The position numbers and the translations under genes are program-made. The notes beneath the pieces are model-generated. The model did not search any database and was not told the DNA's origin. It saw only the letters and a program-made list of their open reading frames with translations. Positions 1 to 5,153 of a stretch of DNA of 5,372 nucleotides are shown piece by piece (position 1 is the first letter of the stretch; the number at the start of each line of letters is the position of its first letter). The DNA comes from Methanobacterium sp. PtaB.Bin024 (lineage in GTDB: Archaea > Methanobacteriota > Methanobacteria > Methanobacteriales > Methanobacteriaceae): NCBI GenBank assembly GCA_002067065.1, contig MVPY01000078.1:1-5372 (forward strand), read 5' to 3'.

Positions 1-111
1 TAGATAAAAGGGTATTATGGCCAGGCCACATGCAATTGCATGCAGTGTGCAAGCGAATATCAACTTTAATCTTCTCCTACCTGCCAGTTCTATCAGATCA
101 CTGAATATCAT
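1..111 (-). CDS. ABC exporter-type permease/ATPase, N-terminal fragment (runs off the window)
   Basis: A 37-codon open frame starts at ATG 111-109 and is still open at base 1, so only the N-terminus is present. The start is supported by an AGGTGA Shine-Dalgarno match at 122-117, five bases from the ATG. The gene overlaps the end of the EcfA gene by 14 bases, typical of co-translated operon genes. The peptide begins MIFSDLIELAGRRRLK and continues into a hydrophobic segment (about residues 17-33) ending PFYL. This pattern, a short amphipathic helix, an AGRRR-like basic patch and a first membrane helix ending in PFYL, is familiar from the N-termini of ABC exporter half-transporters (MsbA/Atm1/IrtA-like). 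Family assignment is by pattern recognition on 37 residues only. Such exporter-type proteins, often in pairs, are known beside some ECF cassettes, where a role in metallophore or tetrapyrrole traffic has been suspected. The substrate cannot be read from this fragment. Confidence 0.62.
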   Translation of the reverse strand, partial: MIFSDLIELAGRRRLKLIFACTLHAIACGLAIIPFYL

Positions 112-1777
112 TTTTTTCACCTATTTTTATCTCATTTAGTTTAAGAAGAGGGGGTTTAATCCCAACTTTAAGACTTATCTCAGTTAATGGAGTGGATTTA
201 AGGTCAGCTTCCCTTAGGATATCAATTTCAGAGAACACACTCCTCGTATCTCCATCCAGTAATATGGAGCCGTCTCTCATGACCACCAGTCTCTGGCAGT
301 ACTCTGCAGCCACCCGCATGTCATGGGTGATGAGTATGATGGTAACACCCTCCTGATTGAGTCTCCGAACCAGATTCATGAAGGAACTCACATGGTACCA
401 GTCCTGGCCAGTGGTGGGCTCGTCTATAATCATGATCTCCGGTTTCTTTACTAGAGCAGTGGCTGTGGCTACTCTCTGTCTCTCACCCCTGCTTAAAGTT
501 AAGGGATGATTATTTTTGAACTTTTCCAGGCCCATTCTATTGATAACTTCATCAATCACTTCCTGATCTTCAAAGCCATCTTCCCCTCCTTCAAAGCCAT
601 AAGTCAACTCTGAGTAGACTGAATCACAGAATAGTTGGTGTTCAGGGTTTTGAAAGAGAAATCCAACTCTCTGAACCAGTTTTTTTCTATCTTTCTGGGG
701 ATCCAGACCATCCACTCTCACCAGTCCCTGATCAGGCTTCAACAGGCCCATCATAAGCAGGGCTAGGGTGGTTTTACCAGAGCCATTGGGGCCCAGAAGA
801 CCCACCATTTCCCCCTTATTTATAGAAAGATTAACACTACGCAACACTTTCTTATCACCGTACAGGAAGTTTAAGTCTTTAATTTCCACTATTCTATCAA
901 TTTCCACTATTTCCTCGCCTTGAACCTTCTGGTTAACTATACCTCTGGTAATGGTTGGAATCGTATTGAAAATATCCAGAGCCTCATTCACTGAAAGGGG
1001 AAGCTTTGAAGAACCCAACCTTAATCCCATTTCAACAGTTTGGGGAGGTCTAAGTCCAATACTTTCAAATATCCTGTCTTGGAAGATGGTTCTGGGTTCA
1101 TCATCGGCGATTATTCGACCATCATCCATGACTATCAAACGGTCCAGGTAACAGGCCACCTCGTCCAGGTGGTGTTCAGCCAGTATGATGGTCATACCCG
1201 CCTGATTCAGTCTGTGAAGAACTTCCAATACCATCTCCGTACCGTGGGAATCAAGTTCTGATGTGGGTTCATCCAGAACTAGAACCTCAGGCTTAACTGA
1301 AATGGCTGAGGCAATGGCCACCCTCTGCTTCTCCCCACCAGAGAGTTCAAAAGGGTATCTTTCCCTTAAATCATCTATTCCCACGGCATCCAGGGAAAAG
1401 TCCAGGCATTTTTTTATTTTTTCTACAGAATAATTTAAATTTTCAGCAATAAAAGCCACTTCATCTTCTACCGTGACACTGAAAAGCTGAACCTCTGGAT
1501 TTTGAAAAACCATACCCACATGGGTGGAAAGCTCAGGAATTTCATGTTTTACTGTGTCTAAACCAAATACCTCCACCTTTCCCTCCTTGTGGCCATTTAC
1601 AGCATGGGGGATGATGCCGCAGAGATGGTAGAGAAGGGTTGATTTTCCACAACCAGATTTCCCTGCCAGACCTATGAATTCGCCCTTTTTCACTTCAAGG
1701 TTAATGTTATTTAGGACATAACTATCAGATTGCGGATATCTGAATGATAAATCATTTATAGAGACTATTTTATCCAT
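98..1777 (-). CDS. ECF transporter ATPase, two fused EcfA domains
   Basis: This 559-residue protein carries two complete ABC nucleotide-binding domains in one chain and should supply both ATPases of an energy-coupling factor importer, on the cytoplasmic face. Domain 1 (about residues 2-240): Walker A GKSGCGKST 39-47, Q-loop FQNPE 91-95, signature LSGGE 145-149, Walker B LVLDEP ending near 171 with catalytic Glu170, H-loop His202. Domain 2 (about 297-520): Walker A GPNGSGKTT 329-337, Q-loop Gln376, signature LSRGE 428-432, Walker B IMIIDEP 448-454 with Glu453, H-loop His485. Each domain is followed by a similar tail (RPPQTVEMGLRLG, then STPLTEISLKVG), as expected from duplication. All catalytic residues are present. 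I chose ATG 1777-1775 because GGGTG (1788-1784) precedes it by six bases; a GTG start at 1786 would add three residues but falls inside that site. The start overlaps the EcfT gene by 8 bases. YkoD of Bacillus is a comparable fused ATPase. Confidence 0.93.
   Translation of the reverse strand: MDKIVSINDLSFRYPQSDSYVLNNINLEVKKGEFIGLAGKSGCGKSTLLYHLCGIIPHAVNGHKEGKVEVFGLDTVKHEIPELSTHVGMVFQNPEVQLFSVTVEDEVAFIAENLNYSVEKIKKCLDFSLDAVGIDDLRERYPFELSGGEKQRVAIASAISVKPEVLVLDEPTSELDSHGTEMVLEVLHRLNQAGMTIILAEHHLDEVACYLDRLIVMDDGRIIADDEPRTIFQDRIFESIGLRPPQTVEMGLRLGSSKLPLSVNEALDIFNTIPTITRGIVNQKVQGEEIVEIDRIVEIKDLNFLYGDKKVLRSVNLSINKGEMVGLLGPNGSGKTTLALLMMGLLKPDQGLVRVDGLDPQKDRKKLVQRVGFLFQNPEHQLFCDSVYSELTYGFEGGEDGFEDQEVIDEVINRMGLEKFKNNHPLTLSRGERQRVATATALVKKPEIMIIDEPTTGQDWYHVSSFMNLVRRLNQEGVTIILITHDMRVAAEYCQRLVVMRDGSILLDGDTRSVFSEIDILREADLKSTPLTEISLKVGIKPPLLKLNEIKIGEKNDIQ
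117..122 (-). promoter_or_regulatory. Ribosome binding site of the partial ABC exporter gene
   Basis: On the minus strand AGGTGA lies five bases upstream of ATG 111-109, within the last codons of the EcfA gene. It matches the archaeal anti-Shine-Dalgarno (GGAGGTGATC) and is the main evidence that a gene starts here. Confidence 0.6.
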
Positions 1778-2561
1778 ATACAGCACCCGTGTTTATCAAT
1801 ACAATTCCTAGAACGGTTAGTGAGAATGCTGAAAAGATCACATCCTTCTTCCCGAATTTTATGGTTTTAAGGGAGGTTCTCTTACTCGAGTACCCGAATG
1901 CTTTGGTCTCTAAGCTCAGGGCCATCTGCTTGGATGTTTTAAGAGAAGTGATTAGTAACGTTTCCATCAAGAGCATCAGGTCATGGAAGCCGGTCTTAAT
2001 TTTTCTGAGCTTCTGGGCGTTTCTTATGGTATAAAAGTTCTGGAAGGTCAGGGGAATAAAGCGTATGGACATGGTTATAAGGAGGATCATCCACTCTGGA
2101 AACCTCATCTCCCTTAAAACCAGTATCATATCACTGGGATGGGTGGTGAATGGAATTATCACAGGTGCTAGGATGATTACCACCATTCGCATGGAGAAAA
2201 CAACACCATACATAAGACCCTCCACGGTAACGGGAAGTGAACCTATTACCGGTACATTGTAGGGTAACAGGTTGAAGAGAACTGTTACGGGTCCTGTGTA
2301 ATTAGTGCGATCAGTGTAGAACACTGCTTGAGTTAGTGTACCCATTAAAACAAATGTGAAAAGGACCAGAAAAATGGGTTTAAGCTTTTTAATGGGAACA
2401 TCGGCCATTATCCAGATTATAATAGAAATAATGATCAAAGAGGCCAATATGATATAAGAAGAAGTTAATATGGCTGCTAACATTATAGAAAATGAGAAAA
2501 TTATCTTTGATCGGGGATCCAACCTGTGTAAAGGGGAGTTGGAATTAACATATTCAATCAT
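1770..2561 (-). CDS. ecfT: ECF transporter transmembrane coupling protein EcfT
   Basis: This 263-residue membrane protein is the scaffold of an energy-coupling factor importer: it holds the S component in the membrane and passes ATPase movements to it. The N-terminus shows the family motif LHRLDPRSK (11-19). Hydrophobic segments lie at about 20-52, 62-81, 115-138, 156-170 and 240-258. The long cytoplasmic coupling region contains RFIP (167-170), then AQKLRK (182-187) and SLETKAFG (216-223), which correspond to the two Arg-containing coupling-helix motifs that sit in the ATPase grooves. The first keeps its Arg (186); the second has Lys220 where Arg is usual. The ATG at 2561 has only a weak Shine-Dalgarno (AGGT at 2573-2570, spacer 8). 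The stop codon lies inside the start of the EcfA gene (8-base overlap), so the two are almost certainly co-translated. Length and motifs fit the CbiQ/EcfT family well. Confidence 0.92.
   Translation of the reverse strand: MIEYVNSNSPLHRLDPRSKIIFSFSIMLAAILTSSYIILASLIIISIIIWIMADVPIKKLKPIFLVLFTFVLMGTLTQAVFYTDRTNYTGPVTVLFNLLPYNVPVIGSLPVTVEGLMYGVVFSMRMVVIILAPVIIPFTTHPSDMILVLREMRFPEWMILLITMSIRFIPLTFQNFYTIRNAQKLRKIKTGFHDLMLLMETLLITSLKTSKQMALSLETKAFGYSSKRTSLKTIKFGKKDVIFSAFSLTVLGIVLINTGAVYG
1784..1788 (-). promoter_or_regulatory. Ribosome binding site deciding the EcfA start
   Basis: GGGTG on the minus strand lies six bases upstream of ATG 1777-1775, inside the last codons of the EcfT gene. The alternative GTG start at 1786-1784 is part of this element and has no Shine-Dalgarno of its own, which favours the ATG. 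Confidence 0.45.
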
Positions 2562-2583
2562 AAAATATAACCTAGGATTCCTT

Positions 2584-2601
2584 CATTTAATAAACTAAAT
2601 G
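2584..2601 (-). repeat. Inverted repeat (6-bp arms) in the ecfT leader
   Basis: CATTTA (2584-2589) and TAAATG (2596-2601) are perfect inverted repeats around a six-base spacer. The element is AT-only in its core, so the RNA stem would be weak. It directly adjoins the stronger GC-rich hairpin at 2603-2627 and lies 22 bases before the ecfT start codon. No U-run follows, so it is not a recognisable terminator. Confidence 0.35.
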
Positions 2602-2602
2602 T

Positions 2603-2627
2603 TTGCGGGTAAAATATTCTCCCGCAA
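2603..2627 (-). repeat. GC-rich hairpin between the S-component gene and ecfT
   Basis: TTGCGGG (2603-2609) and CCCGCAA (2621-2627) form a perfect 7-bp stem around an 11-base AT-rich loop. In this AT-rich gap it is the strongest RNA structure that I can see. No U-tract follows on the transcribed strand, so a simple intrinsic terminator is unlikely. An attenuator, RNA-processing site or stabilising element that lowers ecfT-ecfA expression relative to the S component is possible; this role is inferred. Confidence 0.5.
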
Positions 2628-2681
2628 CCAGTCATGTGGATTAATACCCTAGACAAGATTATTATGGGCACATATGGGGGA

Positions 2682-2690
2682 AGTATAAAC
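2682..2690 (-). promoter_or_regulatory. Possible internal TATA box for ecfT
   Basis: The minus strand reads GTTTATACT here, close to the archaeal TATA consensus TTTATA. A transcript starting about 25 bases downstream would have a leader of roughly 100 bases containing both hairpins before ecfT. The BRE side is not convincing, and read-through from the S-component promoter would serve equally well. Confidence 0.2.
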
Positions 2691-2739
2691 GACTTACCAT
2701 AATGTTAGATCTTTCCTGCTATGCCTAACGTAAATCCTC

Positions 2740-3294
2740 TCACATGGATGAAATAGCATTTTTAACTCGGTTACCTATCCGATCTCCTAAAAAGCCCCCT
2801 ATGGCGAAGGTTATCACTGGTACAATAATCATGAATGCTAGAAGCCAAGTGGGTAGGACCATTCCATAAAAGACAACACTTATTCCAATGAATACTATTC
2901 TAGTTACCAAACCATACACTGCGGTTCCAGCTACATTAATTTTTAAACTTCCTGCATATGGTTTTGATGATTGTAAAATAGCTTCAAGAACTATTGCATT
3001 TATAAGGAATGTAAACGCGGTTAAACTTCCTACAAAAGCACCAGCTATGAGTATTTCAGCAATGGTTCGAGCAACCCCCAATGTTAAAACCGTGTACTTT
3101 TTACCAATAACTATGGCTGCTGTAATCATCAACAGCCCTTCCACAATACCGTAAATTACATTCCCAACCACATACCCTGTGATCCATATAAGATTTGTGG
3201 CCAGTAACAACGCTAAAAACGCCGCTAACATTACAATTTCTCTATTGTTAAAATAAAACTTATTTTTTGGTCTATCAACTGTCTGATCATCCAT
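2740..3294 (-). CDS. ECF transporter S component (substrate-binding membrane protein), substrate unknown
   Basis: This 184-residue, strongly hydrophobic protein has about six membrane segments (roughly residues 20-39, 43-63, 67-88, 90-107, 121-145 and 148-170). The first contains A24xxxA28xxxA32, the AxxxA pattern known in S components to contact EcfT. It ends with a short basic tail (GDRIGNRVK, 170-178), also typical. Size, topology, and position before ecfT and a fused EcfA support the call; no single diagnostic motif proves it. The layout around residues 49-105 (a YG..EG segment, then a helix ending in AE, then G..GS) recalls YkoE-like S components, whose partners in Bacillus include a fused ATPase, but I would not assign a thiamine-precursor substrate from this. 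ATG 3294 is preceded by AAGGCGG with a five-base spacer, a one-mismatch Shine-Dalgarno. The gene opens the transporter operon behind its own likely promoter. Confidence 0.75.
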   Translation of the reverse strand: MDDQTVDRPKNKFYFNNREIVMLAAFLALLLATNLIWITGYVVGNVIYGIVEGLLMITAAIVIGKKYTVLTLGVARTIAEILIAGAFVGSLTAFTFLINAIVLEAILQSSKPYAGSLKINVAGTAVYGLVTRIVFIGISVVFYGMVLPTWLLAFMIIVPVITFAIGGFLGDRIGNRVKNAISSM

Positions 3295-3355
3295 TTTAAC
3301 CGCCTTAAACTCTAGTTATTTCTACAATTACATGAGATAAGATATAAATCTGGGA

Positions 3356-3368
3356 TATATAATACTTT
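3356..3368 (-). promoter_or_regulatory. Archaeal BRE/TATA promoter for the transporter operon
   Basis: The minus strand reads AAAGTATTATATA, matching the methanogen-style pattern AAANNTTTATATA at all but one defined position. Transcription would start about 25 bases downstream, near 3333, giving a leader of about 40 bases before the S-component ATG. A second, weaker candidate is GATTTATATC at 3350-3341. The surrounding DNA is so AT-rich that chance matches are likely, so this is a best guess. Confidence 0.45.
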
Positions 3369-3406
3369 CTATTTGATTTTTATTATTAATTTTAGGCTAA
3401 ATATCT

Positions 3407-3491
3407 AAAAAAAGTAATATTATATATACACGATGAAAAAATTAAAGAAATCCGCTACAACATAATAACTACACAAAAACTACATTAAAAA
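3407..3491 (-). terminator. Cluster of oligo-T tracts, likely archaeal terminator of the radical-SAM operon
   Basis: On the transcribed minus strand there are runs of five T (3491-3487 and 3479-3475), six T (3441-3436) and seven T (3413-3407). Archaeal RNA polymerase often terminates at such T-rich tracts without a stem-loop. The position after the radical-SAM stop codon and before the next promoter fits, but AT richness alone could produce these runs. Confidence 0.35.
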
Positions 3492-3516
3492 TCAGAATAT
3501 GATTTCTAAAGTTCAA

Positions 3517-3530
3517 ACTATGGTCATAGT
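3517..3530 (-). repeat. Short inverted repeat directly after the radical-SAM/methyltransferase stop codon
   Basis: ACTATG (3517-3522) and CATAGT (3525-3530) are perfect inverted repeats separated by two bases, starting at the base next to the TAG stop. As RNA, a loop of at least four bases leaves about five pairs. It could protect the 3' end or assist termination at the T-tracts further downstream, or be a dyad-symmetric protein site. Confidence 0.3.
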
Positions 3531-5153
3531 CTATTTAGTAGCAATAATAAGAAAATTATTGTCAGGTACATTTTTGTTTTCACTAGAAATAGATGTTGAT
3601 TTTATTGCAGTGTTTTCATAACCTATTTTGTTAAATAAAGTTAACACATCCTCCTTTTTAGGACTATATAATGGAAGTTTATTCTTTAAAGGACCATAAT
3701 ATTTTTGGAATGTTTCATAATCCTCATTATTTAAAAGATTTTTAATTTCCTGTTCCTTCCATTCTTTTTCCATAACAATAACACTTCCTCCTTTTCTTAA
3801 AACTCTTTTCCATTCCTTTAATGTATTAAAAGGGTTTAAAATTGTCCAAAGAGTATATCTACTAATCACCACATCAAAATATTTATCTGAAAAAGGTAAT
3901 TTCTCAGCATCAGATCGATGAAAATTTATAGATAAATTATTTTTCAAAGAGTTTTCCATGGCTATATTCAACATTTTAGGGGAGATATCCAAAGCTGTTA
4001 CTTCATGACCCATTTCAGCAAGTATTAAAGCAACAAAACCATTCCCAGTCCCAATATCAAGAATCTTTAAGCATTTACATTTATTAAATATTTCAATTTT
4101 CTTCCATAGAATCCTTTCTTTATCTAATGTATCGCCAACAATACCTTTGTATGACTTGCTCTTATAATCCCAATATTTCTTAATATTATCTTTTCCATTA
4201 CATACTCCTTTGAATGCCAATTTACAAGAAGGATCACTTCCAAAAATGTCTCCATTTGCATATGCTTTGCTTCTGCAGCCACCGCATTGATCCTTAAATT
4301 CACATATGTCACAACCACCTCTTCTCTTTTCACGGAGTTTGTTCATCATTTCACAATTCCAAAATTCCTCAAATTCTGTTTTGTGGATGTTCCCTAAAGT
4401 TAAGGGTAAATTAGTGCATGGCATAAAATTACCCTCGGGATCTATTCCGAAAAAGTCTTTACCAACCCCACAACCAGTTGCATTACTGTCCCATCTCACC
4501 CATTGCGGATAAAACATGAGCACATCAACATTAGGTTTCAATTCATTCAAATATCTATTTAAATTTTTCAAAAACCATTCAGTGTCATCGACTGTTAGTA
4601 ATAGATTTCCACAACTCTTCCCATACCCAACAGGGTTTAGACCCTCGAAAGTTATGGATCTTAAGCCTATATCCTCTGCAAATTTGATCAGATCTTGTGT
4701 TTGATCAAAATTTTTTTGGGTTATACAGGAACTAACATTGACATCAAGTCCCTCATTTACACAATATTTTATACCATTAACTACGGATACAAATGATCCA
4801 TCCCTAAGTTCGTTATGAATTGTAGGAGTTACGGAGTCCAAACTAATACTTAAACTATTTATTCCACTTTTAACTAATTTTTGAGCTATATTTACATCTA
4901 TTAATGTTCCATTCGTGAGTAAATGAGTTTTTATCTTCTCACTACTCATTTCTAAAATTTCAAATATATTATCATGTAGGAGAGGTTCTCCTCCACCTAT
5001 AATTACACTCTGCACATTAATTGAATTTAATATATTAACTCTATCCGAAATGTCGTTGAAATCCGCATCTGGAAGACTATTTCCACCAGCACTGATGTAA
5101 CAATATTTACATCGTAAATTGCATGATCCATTTATCATAAGCACGCATTTCAT
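3531..5153 (-). CDS. Radical SAM/SPASM protein fused to a class I methyltransferase
   Basis: This 540-residue protein is a three-part enzyme. Residues 1-215 form a radical SAM domain: the 4Fe-4S motif C11xxxC15xxC18, GGGEP at 53-57 (SAM binding), LLTNG at 78-82 and SISLD at 102-106. Residues 228-310 form a SPASM domain for extra Fe-S clusters: C228, C246, then C281xxC284x5C290GGC293 and C310; the CGGCR..AYA.G....DP.C layout resembles NirJ/AhbC/AhbD and other SPASM maturases. Residues about 322-540 form a SAM-dependent methyltransferase: a YWDYKSKSY cap, motif I ILDIGTGNG (364-372), acidic Asp389, DAEKLPF (415-421), FDVVISR (426-432) and LRKGGSVIV (452-460). The frame is continuous, so this is a genuine fusion, not two genes. 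ATG 5153 has a strong GGAGGA site seven bases upstream and overlaps the preceding stop by ATGA. It probably modifies a peptide or tetrapyrrole-like substrate; no substrate can be named. Confidence 0.88.
   Translation of the reverse strand: MKCVLMINGSCNLRCKYCYISAGGNSLPDADFNDISDRVNILNSINVQSVIIGGGEPLLHDNIFEILEMSSEKIKTHLLTNGTLIDVNIAQKLVKSGINSLSISLDSVTPTIHNELRDGSFVSVVNGIKYCVNEGLDVNVSSCITQKNFDQTQDLIKFAEDIGLRSITFEGLNPVGYGKSCGNLLLTVDDTEWFLKNLNRYLNELKPNVDVLMFYPQWVRWDSNATGCGVGKDFFGIDPEGNFMPCTNLPLTLGNIHKTEFEEFWNCEMMNKLREKRRGGCDICEFKDQCGGCRSKAYANGDIFGSDPSCKLAFKGVCNGKDNIKKYWDYKSKSYKGIVGDTLDKERILWKKIEIFNKCKCLKILDIGTGNGFVALILAEMGHEVTALDISPKMLNIAMENSLKNNLSINFHRSDAEKLPFSDKYFDVVISRYTLWTILNPFNTLKEWKRVLRKGGSVIVMEKEWKEQEIKNLLNNEDYETFQKYYGPLKNKLPLYSPKKEDVLTLFNKIGYENTAIKSTSISSENKNVPDNNFLIIATK

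Larger units (their letters stand above)
3295..3530. other. AT-rich intergenic region between the radical-SAM and transporter operons
   Basis: This 236-base gap has no open frame of useful length on either strand and no tRNA-like structure that I can see. The TPP riboswitch core CUGAGA is absent on the transcribed strand. It contains the inverted repeat after the upstream stop, oligo-T tracts on the minus strand, alternating TA tracts (about 3417-3428), and the promoter candidate at 3356-3368. Confidence 0.7.

Noticed and set aside
29..42. 14-base perfect palindrome CATGCAATTGCATG, next to TGGCCAGGCCA (18-28)
   Set aside because: It lies within coding sequence of the ABC exporter fragment; a palindrome of this length is expected by chance roughly once in a few windows this size.
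951..1261. Plus-strand open frames of 66 and 73 codons
   Set aside because: They lie antisense within the well-supported EcfA gene, show no protein family pattern and have no convincing ribosome binding sites.
1789..2262. Plus-strand open frames of 81 and 65 codons
   Set aside because: Antisense shadows of ecfT, whose conserved motifs fix the true reading frame.
2888..3154. Plus-strand open frame of 88 codons
   Set aside because: Antisense to the S-component gene; its apparent sequence is the complement of hydrophobic codons.
3417..3430. Plus-strand TATA-like tract suggesting a divergent promoter
   Set aside because: The tract is near-symmetric TA repeat sequence and no plausible gene follows on the plus strand.
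3295..3530. TPP (thiamine) riboswitch before the S component
   Set aside because: Considered because of the YkoE-like layout and fused ATPase, but the CUGAGA core is absent on the transcribed strand and the region is low-complexity AT.
4124..4333. Minus-strand 69-codon frame inside the fusion gene
   Set aside because: It overlaps the SPASM-methyltransferase junction in another frame and has no motif of its own.
4306..4704. Plus-strand open frames of 68 and 62 codons
   Set aside because: Antisense shadows of the radical SAM-methyltransferase gene.
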